Assembly: GCA_043746815.1 (NCBI GenBank)
Contig: JAYTQG010000020.1
Location: forward strand, 1 to 12,910
Length of the DNA: 12,910 bases
Reading direction: 5' to 3'
Origin: JAYTQG01 sp043746815
Lineage (GTDB): Bacteria > Actinomycetota > Thermoleophilia > Miltoncostaeales > Miltoncostaeaceae
Position 1 is the first letter of the stretch, and each line of letters opens with the position of its first letter. Shown in pieces: positions 1-5,181 of this stretch. Made by a program: the position numbers and the translations under genes. Below the pieces are notes generated by a model. That model worked only from the letters and a program-made list of their open reading frames with translations, did no database searches and was not told the DNA's origin.

Positions 1-1
1 A

Positions 2-313
2 ATGACCAAGGCGGAGTTCGTGGCCCAGGTGGCCGAAAAGACGGGACTCACCCAGGTCCAGACGCGCGAGGCCGTCGACGCCTTCATTGAGACGGTGACG
101 GACACCCTCAAAGCGGGTGACGACGTTGCGTTTGCTGGCTTCGGGAAGTTCACGACGAGTGCGATCGGCGCCGCCGATCGACCCAACCCGCGCGATCCCA
201 AGGGACCCAAGATTCACGTTCCTGCGCACAATCGTCCCAAGTTCACTCCTGGAGCGACGTTGAAGCAGGCCGTCAACGCCCCCAAGAAGAAGGCTGCAGC
301 GAAAAAGAAGTAG
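2..313 (+). CDS. hup: HU-family histone-like DNA-binding protein
   Basis: This 103-aa protein belongs to the HU/IHF family of dimeric proteins that bend and compact DNA in the nucleoid. The N-terminal helices are typical: MTKAEFVAQVAEKTGL, then a helix with QTREAVDAFIETVTDTL. The core strand signature VAFAGFGKFTT lies near residues 42-52. The flexible arm contains RPNPRDPKGPKIHVPA, ending in the conserved PKFTPGATLKQAV segment near 79-91. The arm motif, usually RNPxTG, is altered to a longer proline-rich form. A short lysine/alanine tail (PKKKAAAKKK) ends the protein, as in several actinobacterial HU proteins, and probably adds nonspecific DNA affinity. The ATG lies one base from the window edge, so its ribosome-binding site is not visible and an upstream start cannot be excluded, but family length supports this one. 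The gene stands alone and converges on a tRNA. Confidence 0.93.
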   Translation: MTKAEFVAQVAEKTGLTQVQTREAVDAFIETVTDTLKAGDDVAFAGFGKFTTSAIGAADRPNPRDPKGPKIHVPAHNRPKFTPGATLKQAVNAPKKKAAAKKK

Positions 314-330
314 TTCGCCGCTCGGGCCTT

Positions 331-360
331 GGGAGGGCGTTCGCGTTTGGACGCTCTCCC
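331..360. terminator. Hairpin between hup and tRNA-Leu, possible bidirectional terminator
   Basis: GGGAGGGCGT (331-340) pairs with ACGCTCTCCC (351-360), giving a 10-bp stem with one G-T wobble and a 10-nt loop. It starts 17 nt after the hup stop and ends one base before the tRNA 3' end on the opposite strand, where a shared terminator is expected. Neither side has a T-run, so it is not a classical intrinsic terminator. It may act weakly, protect 3' ends, or work with Rho. Confidence 0.5.
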
Positions 361-361
361 A

Positions 362-443
362 TGCCGGAGCCGGGGCTCGAACCCGGACACCCGAAGGCAG
401 GGGATTTTAAGTCCCCGGCGTCTACCGATTCCGCCACTCCGGC
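362..443 (-). tRNA. tRNA-Leu (anticodon UAA)
   Basis: The reverse strand folds as a class II (long variable arm) tRNA of 82 nt. The acceptor strand GCCGGAG pairs with CTCCGGC, followed by discriminator base A. The D-arm region contains TGGCGGAATCGGTAGACGC, and the anticodon stem GGGGA/TCCCC encloses the loop CTTAAAA, so the anticodon is TAA. The variable arm contains TGCCTTCGGGTG, and the T-arm has GTTCGAGCC between complementary strands. The 3' CCA is not encoded and must be added by nucleotidyltransferase. The anticodon reads UUA, one of the rarest codons in high-GC genomes. The gene lies 19 nt downstream of the small ORF at 463-726 on the same strand. Confidence 0.96.
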
Positions 444-452
444 TGGGGACGT

Positions 453-458
453 AGGATA
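453..458 (-). promoter_or_regulatory. Candidate -10 box of the tRNA-Leu gene
   Basis: On the minus strand the hexamer TATCCT fits the TAnnnT pattern of a principal-sigma -10 element. It ends nine bases before the mature tRNA 5' end and lies between the stop of the preceding ORF and the tRNA. No convincing -35 is visible at 16-18 bp. The position suggests the tRNA can be transcribed independently of the ppx operon, although read-through is possible. Confidence 0.35.
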
Positions 459-462
459 GCCG

Positions 463-726
463 TCAGCGGCCGAAGCTGGCTGGCCCCGGCGTTCGATCGA
501 CGGCCGCGATGCGCGCCAACTCGATTCGCATTGACCACTCCTCACGGATCACCGGCCACCGCTCCAGGACCTGGGCATGTCGAACGTGCCGAAAGTTCTC
601 GCCCTTCGCGAAGATGAGCCGCCGTTCGTCGGTGGGCCGACTCACCGCATCAAGGGCAGCCGAGAGACCGGCAATGCCGAGGACCGCTTCCGCGTCCAAG
701 CGTCCAAACTCCGGCGTGTCGCTCAT
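463..726 (-). CDS. Small uncharacterised protein translationally coupled to ppx
   Basis: This 87-aa soluble protein has no signal peptide, membrane segment or motif I recognise. The N-terminal part (about residues 8-30) is a likely helix, LDAEAVLGIAGLSAALDAVS. The middle has a mixed charged stretch with two histidines (FRHVRHAQVLERWPVIREEW), and the C-terminus is probably disordered. The best evidence that it is real is its position. Its ATG overlaps the ppx stop codon as ATGA, the third such coupling in this minus-strand cluster, and it ends just before the tRNA. The opposite strand is also open here (509-832), but that frame has no supporting context. Its role is unknown; co-translation with Ppx suggests a linked function. 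Confidence 0.6.
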   Translation of the reverse strand: MSDTPEFGRLDAEAVLGIAGLSAALDAVSRPTDERRLIFAKGENFRHVRHAQVLERWPVIREEWSMRIELARIAAVDRTPGPASFGR

Positions 727-1634
727 TGGCCAAACACTACTGTCGGGTTCGCCGCAACGCCATCCAGGATGTCTCGTTCACTTACCACGAGGTGATCCGC
801 ACCGAGGGCGGCCAGGGCCTCTTCGACGATGATCGCGCCCGCCAGAATCACGAACGCTCGGTCGGGGTGAAGGCCTGGGATCCGTGACCGCTGGGCGATG
901 GTCAACCGCGCAAGGTCGCCTGCAATCATTGCGACATCGGACACTGTCAGCCGAGTCCCGTGGATTCGATCGGCGTCATACCGCCTCTGCTTGATCGCGG
1001 CAAGCGTGGTGATCGTCCCGGCGACGCCAATCACGGCGATGGCGTGGTTTCGGCCCCCTGAGACTGTCTTGACGCCCTGCGTCAGCAGGTTTCGGGCATG
1101 GCTACGCAGGCCCTCGAGCGCCGATGCCGTCGGCGGATCGCCGAGGCCGAAGCGATCCGTGTCCCGCACCGCGCCGAGTTGGAGGCTCACCGCAGCGATG
1201 ACACCATCGGGGCCGCCCGCGACCAACTCTGTACTTCCGCCCCCTGGATCGATGACGGTGCAGTTGTCCGTGCCGCCGATTCCGGCGTAGGCGCCTTCAA
1301 ATGCCAACTGGGCCTCGGTTTGCCCGGAGAGCACGCGCAGCTCGGTTCCCAGATAGTCGCGGACGAGCGCGCTCGCGGCGTCCTTGTTGGGCGCATCGCG
1401 CACTGCGCTGGTCGCAAAGACAATTCGGTTCGCCGGTGCGACACCCGTAACGACGTCCGCGATCTCGGCCAGACATCCCTCAAACCGTCCAAGCGCATCA
1501 GCGGTGAGGCTTCCGTCGCCCGCAGCCCCGCGGCGAAGCCCAACAACCGTCGCTGTTCGGATCGGTGGGACGTGATCCGGGAGGAAGCAGCGAACCGAGT
1601 TCGAGCCGACGTCCACGATCGCGCGCGGTCTCAC
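723..1634 (-). CDS. ppx: Ppx/GppA-type exopolyphosphatase (short form)
   Basis: This 303-aa cytoplasmic phosphatase of the ASKHA (actin-like ATPase) fold removes terminal phosphate from polyphosphate and/or hydrolyses pppGpp. Motifs appear in the expected order. Phosphate-1 loop IVDVGSNSVR is at 6-15 and FATSAVRDA at 73-81. The general-base glutamate is probably E107 in LSGQTEAQL. Phosphate-2 DPGGGSTE is at 129-136, the adenosine-motif-like GVAGTITTLA at 203-212, and SERDILDG at 285-292, the counterpart of the usual SERGLRDG. The length matches the short two-subdomain form seen in actinobacteria, without the extra C-terminal HD-like domain of the roughly 500-aa E. coli type. The GTG start overlaps the upstream gene's TGA, and the stop overlaps the next ATG. 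Family members differ in their preference for polyP or pppGpp, which sequence alone does not settle. A polyphosphate kinase lies in the divergent operon. Confidence 0.92.
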   Translation of the reverse strand: MRPRAIVDVGSNSVRCFLPDHVPPIRTATVVGLRRGAAGDGSLTADALGRFEGCLAEIADVVTGVAPANRIVFATSAVRDAPNKDAASALVRDYLGTELRVLSGQTEAQLAFEGAYAGIGGTDNCTVIDPGGGSTELVAGGPDGVIAAVSLQLGAVRDTDRFGLGDPPTASALEGLRSHARNLLTQGVKTVSGGRNHAIAVIGVAGTITTLAAIKQRRYDADRIHGTRLTVSDVAMIAGDLARLTIAQRSRIPGLHPDRAFVILAGAIIVEEALAALGADHLVVSERDILDGVAANPTVVFGQ

Positions 1635-1963
1635 CGTCCGAGGTAGCGGAGTGGTCCCCGGAAAATTGCGAGCGCCGCAGTGGCGTGCCCCAGAATGACC
1701 TTCAACACACCGATCCGTCCGGAGAGAATCTCGATGGCTGCGGAGAGTTCTTCCTGCCTGCCCGAGAGGTTCTCGACCCTCGCGCCAGTCTCGGCGGCAA
1801 CCCGGGAGATGGTCGCAATCTCCCGTGTCGTCCGCTCAATTTCACGCTTCGTCCCACGCCAAAGCGCGAGACCACGGACCACGAGGAAGGTGAGCGCCAC
1901 GAGCACCAGCGCCGCGGCGACGATGCCAGCGATGAGCACCTGATGTTCGCGAATCCAGTCCAC
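1631..1963 (-). CDS. Membrane-anchored coiled-coil protein upstream of ppx
   Basis: With a GTG start at 1963 this is a 110-aa protein. It has a short N-terminus (MDWIREHQ), one strong transmembrane segment at about residues 9-29 (IAGIVAAALVLVALTFLVV), and a long charged amphipathic helix from about 38 to 85 rich in E/R with heptad-like spacing, probably a coiled coil. The C-terminus is short and basic (LRYLGR). The frame stays open upstream to 2179, but that extension overlaps the divergent gene and has unnatural composition, so I prefer the internal GTG. The stop codon overlaps the ppx start (GTGA), which implies co-translation. The architecture resembles DUF948-like single-pass proteins, but I cannot name a family. 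It could tether or scaffold a partner at the membrane. Confidence 0.72.
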   Translation of the reverse strand: MDWIREHQVLIAGIVAAALVLVALTFLVVRGLALWRGTKREIERTTREIATISRVAAETGARVENLSGRQEELSAAIEILSGRIGVLKVILGHATAALAIFRGPLRYLGR

Positions 1964-1971
1964 CTCATGAG

Positions 1972-1995
1972 TATGCCAGCACCTCTGTCTAACAT
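1972..1995. promoter_or_regulatory. Candidate divergent -10 elements for leaderless transcripts
   Basis: Only 40 bp separate the two divergent GTG starts (1963 minus, 2004 plus). On the plus strand TAACAT (1990-1995) fits TAnnnT and ends eight bases before GTG 2004. On the minus strand CATACT (1972-1977) ends within the usual distance of GTG 1963. Neither start has a clear Shine-Dalgarno sequence. Both positions fit transcripts that begin at or near the start codon, a common arrangement in actinobacteria. No good -35 is seen. Confidence 0.35.
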
Positions 1996-2003
1996 TCGCG
2001 CTT

Positions 2004-3002
2004 GTGAAGCCCTCGCTTCTTCCCACCGTCAGCGAGGAGGCCCGCTTCGTCGACCATTTGGAGGCCGCGGGCCGCGTGCACGTCGTCGTCGACGGTCCGC
2101 CAGTGCCAGGGACGGTCCTTGCGCTATCGCATTGGCCGCAAGCGCGGATCCCAACGTCGCTCAGTGCCGACACCAGCACGGGGATCGTGGCGCGCTATCT
2201 CGACGCCGCAGCCACGGGACCGGTGGTGGAGATCGTCACCAACAACCACTACGACGAGGATGGAATCCTCGCGATTTGGCTACTACTCAATCGATCTGGG
2301 CCCGATGACCCTCGCCGGGAGTTGGCGATCGCTGCGGCGGAGGCCGGTGATTTTCGGACGTGGACTGATCCCGCAGCCCTCCAGGTGTCAATCGCGCTGA
2401 TGCGGCTCGCGGAACGGGCAACGACACCATTTTCAGCCGTCTTCCGGGCACTGTCTGATCAGTCTGGACGCAACCCCGCGGGTGCCGTCATCTCGGCGGT
2501 TCTCCCCCGGGTGGGCAGCCTTCTCTTGGACCCTGATCGATACGAGCGCTTCTGGGGACCCTCATGGGACCAGTTGCAACCCGACATCGCACTGGTGGAC
2601 AGCGGGAAGGTCCGCATTGAGGAAGTCCCGGCACTGGACCTCGCGATCGTTCGCTCCCCCCGGGCCGTTGATCCGTTGGCGCTGTACCGGCGGCTCACCG
2701 CCAACCGGGTCCTGACCCTCTTGGCAGGTGGCGAGGCCTACCTGACGTACCGATACGAGTCTTGGGTGACATACGTGTCGCGCCCCGTCGCCCCCCGCGT
2801 GGATCTCACTGATCTCGCCGCTCGCCTTCAGGGTCTCGAGACCGGCTCGGCGATCTGGCGTTTTGAAGGGTCGGAGGCAATCACCCCCCGCCTCGCGCCA
2901 TTCGGGAGCCACGGCATTGTCGCGACGGAAATCGATCACGATCGGCTTGTTCACGAGTTCGGTGTGGCATTGCGAACGGCGCATTGCAACGACCAGCGAT
3001 AG
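2004..3002 (+). CDS. Uncharacterised actinobacterial protein with NNHYDEDG motif
   Basis: This 332-aa protein is predicted soluble and cytoplasmic, with no signal peptide or membrane segment. It has distinctive conserved-looking motifs: LSHWP (41-45), ADTSTGIVARYL (55-66) and TNNHYDEDGILAIW (79-92), the last rich in potential metal ligands (H, D, E, D). The pattern reminds me of the uncharacterised DUF6687 family, but I am not certain of the number. The acidic/histidine cluster could be a metal-dependent hydrolase site such as a phosphoesterase, though this is speculation because no second metal motif is evident. The start is a GTG without a ribosome-binding site, eight bases after a -10-like TAACAT. 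It is the first gene of a run leading to ppk2; the next start lies 10 nt after its stop. Confidence 0.85.
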   Translation: MKPSLLPTVSEEARFVDHLEAAGRVHVVVDGPPVPGTVLALSHWPQARIPTSLSADTSTGIVARYLDAAATGPVVEIVTNNHYDEDGILAIWLLLNRSGPDDPRRELAIAAAEAGDFRTWTDPAALQVSIALMRLAERATTPFSAVFRALSDQSGRNPAGAVISAVLPRVGSLLLDPDRYERFWGPSWDQLQPDIALVDSGKVRIEEVPALDLAIVRSPRAVDPLALYRRLTANRVLTLLAGGEAYLTYRYESWVTYVSRPVAPRVDLTDLAARLQGLETGSAIWRFEGSEAITPRLAPFGSHGIVATEIDHDRLVHEFGVALRTAHCNDQR

Positions 3003-3012
3003 AATCTCGGAC

Positions 3013-3222
3013 GTGGACGAAACCGCCGCCCGCAAGAACGTACGCCGCCTCTTGCTTTCCGCCGACAACACCATCAAGAGTCGCTCGGAGCCGGAGCGAT
3101 TTACCCGCGCCCGCGCTCGGGTCGAGGAAGCCCGCGCGGTGGCCGAGGCTGCTGGACTTGTCGACGCACTTGTCGTCATTGACCGTCGCCTTACGGACCT
3201 TGGAGCTGACGATGGTGCGTGA
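3013..3222 (+). CDS. Small helical protein, 69 aa, upstream of ppk2
   Basis: This is a 69-aa, strongly helical, charged protein. Residues 4-14 (TAARKNVRRLL) and 27-60 (EPERFTRARARVEEARAVAEAA, then LVDALVVIDRRL) form two or three amphipathic helices. There is no cysteine, signal peptide or transmembrane segment. I chose GTG 3013 because it lies 10 nt after the preceding stop and the protein composition changes there. The open frame extends back to 2863 but only as an overlap with the previous gene. The end overlaps the next gene by 11 nt. The function is unknown. The size and helical content would suit a small interaction or regulatory subunit, but nothing in the sequence proves this. Confidence 0.68.
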   Translation: MDETAARKNVRRLLLSADNTIKSRSEPERFTRARARVEEARAVAEAAGLVDALVVIDRRLTDLGADDGA

Positions 3223-3409
3223 GCGCGGTCGCGAGACATGTGAACTGTGCGAGCGGTGTTTTCTGCCGGGTGAGCCCCAACATGGCTTCGAACAGCCCGA
3301 TCGGGGGCGTCGTTTGCGTGTGGTCTGCGGGTTGTGTCAGCGGCGCGCACTGCTTCGTGGTTGGGTTCGGGCATCTGGACAGCGTGAACGCGATGGACAG
3401 GCGGCCTGA
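3212..3409 (+). CDS. Small CxxC/CxxC putative zinc-ribbon protein
   Basis: This 65-aa protein has two cysteine knuckles, C10-E-L-C13 and C39-G-L-C42, spaced like a treble-clef or zinc-ribbon site, plus an extra C16. The sequence between them (LPGEPQHGFEQPDRGRRLR) suits a short beta hairpin, and an RRALLRGWVR helix follows the second knuckle. The layout recalls small actinobacterial zinc-binding proteins of the type CELCxR...PGE...VCxLC..RA...GW, which have no assigned function as far as I know. Its ATG lies inside the end of the previous gene and its TGA shares one base with the ppk2 ATG (TGATG), so it is probably translated together with the kinase. It could bind a nucleic acid or a protein; zinc binding is inferred. 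Confidence 0.75.
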   Translation: MVRERGRETCELCERCFLPGEPQHGFEQPDRGRRLRVVCGLCQRRALLRGWVRASGQRERDGQAA

Positions 3410-4197
3410 TGGGAAAGTCCGTCAACCTGCAAAAACTCGACACCGGCGACACCGCTGGCTACGCGAACAAGGACGATGCACTCGCTGCGATGGCGCCCCT
3501 CCAAGAGGAAATCGCGGCGCTCCAAGGCCGGCTCTTGCTCGACGGCACGCAGTCGCTCCTGGTTGTTGTGCAGGGCACCGACGCGAGTGGTAAGGACGGG
3601 ACCGCGCGCGCCATCGGGTCGGCCGTGAACCCGATGGGCGTGCGGATGACCGGTTTCAAGCGTCCCTCGCCTGATGATCTTGCTCATGACTTCTTGTGGC
3701 GTATCCATCGCGCCGTTCCCGCGCGCGGCGAGATCGGGATCTTCAACCGCTCACACTATGAGGACATCGTCGCAGTCCGCGTCGAGAAGATTGCGCCGAA
3801 AGAGGTTTGGAAGCCCCGCTACGCCGCCGTCAATGATTTCGAGCGAAACCTTGCCCGCGAAGGCACCACAATCGTCAAACTGCTGCTAACAATTTCCAAG
3901 GACGAGCAGCTCCAACGCCTTGAGGACCGCCGGACCGACCCGGTGAAGCGCTGGAAGTGGTCCACCGGCGACGTCGAACGTCGCGCCCGCTGGGATGACT
4001 ACCTCAGCGCCTACGAAGACGTGCTTGCCGAGACCTCCACCGATTGGGCCCCCTGGCACGTCGTCCCGGCTGACCACAAATGGGCTCGCGATATCCAGGT
4101 GCTTACGATCGTGACGAGTGCAATGCGGTCGATGAACTTGCCGGAGGTCACCATTCCAGCCGAGGAGCCATCACTCCTCACGACGCCAGCGAAGTAG
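3409..4197 (+). CDS. ppk2: PPK2-family polyphosphate kinase
   Basis: This 262-aa cytoplasmic P-loop kinase transfers phosphate between polyphosphate and nucleotides, usually phosphorylating AMP, ADP or GDP at the expense of polyP. Walker A GTDASGKDG is at 56-64. The segment NPMGVRMTGFKRPS at 74-87 is characteristic of the family. Walker B with EIGIFNRSHYED lies at 108-119, and the lid module RRTDPVKRWKWS at 174-185. The conserved APWHVVPADHKWARD lies at 214-228. It has one kinase domain of normal length and is intact. Its sequence resembles the thermophilic class III enzymes of the Meiothermus type, which can take AMP to ADP and ATP, but I cannot fix the class without alignment. The start overlaps the preceding stop by one base, and the PH-domain gene follows after 8 nt. 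The exopolyphosphatase in the divergent operon would compete for the same polymer. Confidence 0.95.
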   Translation: MGKSVNLQKLDTGDTAGYANKDDALAAMAPLQEEIAALQGRLLLDGTQSLLVVVQGTDASGKDGTARAIGSAVNPMGVRMTGFKRPSPDDLAHDFLWRIHRAVPARGEIGIFNRSHYEDIVAVRVEKIAPKEVWKPRYAAVNDFERNLAREGTTIVKLLLTISKDEQLQRLEDRRTDPVKRWKWSTGDVERRARWDDYLSAYEDVLAETSTDWAPWHVVPADHKWARDIQVLTIVTSAMRSMNLPEVTIPAEEPSLLTTPAK

Positions 4198-4205
4198 GGT
4201 CACCC

Positions 4206-4709
4206 TTGGATTTGCTCCCCGGAGAGAACGTCATTTGGCAGGGCCGCCCGTCGTGGCGTTCGCACGTCGCGTGGTTTCTGGTGTGGATTCCGGCGGCCCT
4301 CCTTCCCGCCGTCATTGGCGGCGCGATCAAGAAGAGCGGGCGCGATCCGTGGGGCGGATACGGGAAATGGCTCCTGATTTCCCTCGTCCTTGTCCTTCTG
4401 GTGGTTGCGTATGACGCGCTTCGTCGCCGCGCGACGGAGTACACCGTCACCGATAAGCGCCTTCAGATCCGTCGCGGCATCGCGTCGCGTCGTGAGAGCT
4501 CAACCCACCTTGACCGCATCCAAAACCTGAACACCAACCAGAGCCTAATAGAGCGTCTCCTCAGCGTCGGCTCGGTCGACTTCGATACTGCGGGGAGTGA
4601 TCCCAGCGAGGCGGACTTCCGCTTTCGCGGCGTGGCAGACCCTCACGGTCTCGTGGCTCGCCTCCAGCCGCACATTCAGCGAACCCGCGCGACCCCCGGA
4701 CCAAACTGA
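4206..4709 (+). CDS. Bacterial PH-domain (bPH2/DUF304) membrane protein
   Basis: Starting from TTG 4206, this is a 167-aa membrane protein. The N-terminus LLPGENVIWQGRPSW is the usual lead-in of this family. Two transmembrane segments follow, at about 21-40 (VAWFLVWIPAALLPAVIGGA) and 54-69 (KWLLISLVLVLLVVAY). The C-terminal bPH2 domain at about 77-153 has TEYTVTDKRLQIRRG and the signature HLDRIQNLNTNQSLIERLLSVGSVDF. Related proteins such as YdbS/YdbT of Bacillus are linked to envelope stress resistance; the ligand is unknown. The frame is open back to 4080, but that part overlaps ppk2 and looks unnatural. TTG 4206 places the family N-terminus correctly and has an AGGGT-like ribosome-binding site. 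It is the last gene of the run. Confidence 0.88.
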   Translation: MDLLPGENVIWQGRPSWRSHVAWFLVWIPAALLPAVIGGAIKKSGRDPWGGYGKWLLISLVLVLLVVAYDALRRRATEYTVTDKRLQIRRGIASRRESSTHLDRIQNLNTNQSLIERLLSVGSVDFDTAGSDPSEADFRFRGVADPHGLVARLQPHIQRTRATPGPN

Positions 4710-4770
4710 CGAGAACTTAACTCCGTAGGTACCGCGGCGGTTCCGACAAAACACTCCGACCTCCTCTCAC

Positions 4771-4842
4771 CCGTTTGGGGGATCATTAGGAATTCATGAA
4801 TGGCCGAGGAAGGGGGCGCAACATTCGTTTCCCCCCGAACGG
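4771..4842 (+). repeat. Long-range inverted repeat reaching the RBS of the 4849 gene
   Basis: CCGTTTGGGGG (4771-4781) can pair with CCCCCGAACGG (4832-4842) as an 11-bp stem with one G-U pair and a 50-nt loop. The right arm ends on the first two bases of the GGAG ribosome-binding site (4841-4844) of the gene at 4849, so pairing could partly hide it. The loop contains the perfect palindrome ATTCATGAAT (4792-4801). The rest of the 139-bp gap (4710-4848) shows no recognisable gene. Confidence 0.4.
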
Positions 4843-4848
4843 AGCCAC

Positions 4849-5169
4849 ATGCCTGACGCCGAGATTCACGTCCTTGAGATTGCTCGCCCGAAGCGCAAGC
4901 GTCCGAGCCGCGCAAAGCCGCGGCCACCCCGCGCCACCGAACTCATCCTGGCGGAGCTCCGGGGTCTTGGCGGAGTCGTGCTTGAGCACGGCCTTCTCGG
5001 CCCAGCCTCTCAGCCGGTTAGTAGCCTCGTCGCGTGGCAGCGCCGATTGACCGAAGAACTCGGCTTTGCGGTCCCCCCCCGGGCAACGACCTACCACGAG
5101 ATGATGCATCAGATCGTGGCGATCAACCGTCGCGCCAACGCGCCCTCCATGGGGCGCCTCGCCGCATAG
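4849..5169 (+). CDS. Small basic protein of unknown function
   Basis: This 106-aa protein is not recognised. It has a very basic, proline-rich segment at about residues 13-28 (RPKRKRPSRAKPRPPR) that could contact nucleic acid, then an amphipathic helix (ATELILAELRGLGGVVLEHG) and a C-terminal helical part with HEMMHQIVAINRRAN. There is no transmembrane segment, cysteine or signal peptide. A GGAG ribosome-binding site (4841-4844) lies four bases before the ATG, which supports this frame over the competing open frames on both strands. It converges on the VanW gene with only 12 bp between the stops and no clear terminator. It stands outside the PPK2 run, 139 bp after the PH gene, so it probably has its own promoter. 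Confidence 0.62.
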   Translation: MPDAEIHVLEIARPKRKRPSRAKPRPPRATELILAELRGLGGVVLEHGLLGPASQPVSSLVAWQRRLTEELGFAVPPRATTYHEMMHQIVAINRRANAPSMGRLAA

Positions 5170-5181
5170 GGAACGAAGCCG

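Noticed and set aside
1964..2179. N-terminal extension of the coiled-coil gene
   Set aside because: The extension overlaps the divergent gene, has no natural-looking composition, and the transmembrane protein starts sensibly at GTG 1963.
1565..2308. 247-aa open frame on the plus strand
   Set aside because: It runs across the ppx start, the coiled-coil gene and the start of the 332-aa gene, with low-complexity basic sequence and no recognisable domain.
2562..3452. 296-aa open frame on the minus strand
   Set aside because: It overlaps four better-supported plus-strand genes, has an Arg/Ser/Ala-rich composition typical of antisense frames in high-GC DNA, and shows no family motif.
4080..4205. 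N-terminal extension of the PH-domain protein
   Set aside because: It lies inside ppk2 in another frame, while TTG 4206 gives the normal family N-terminus.
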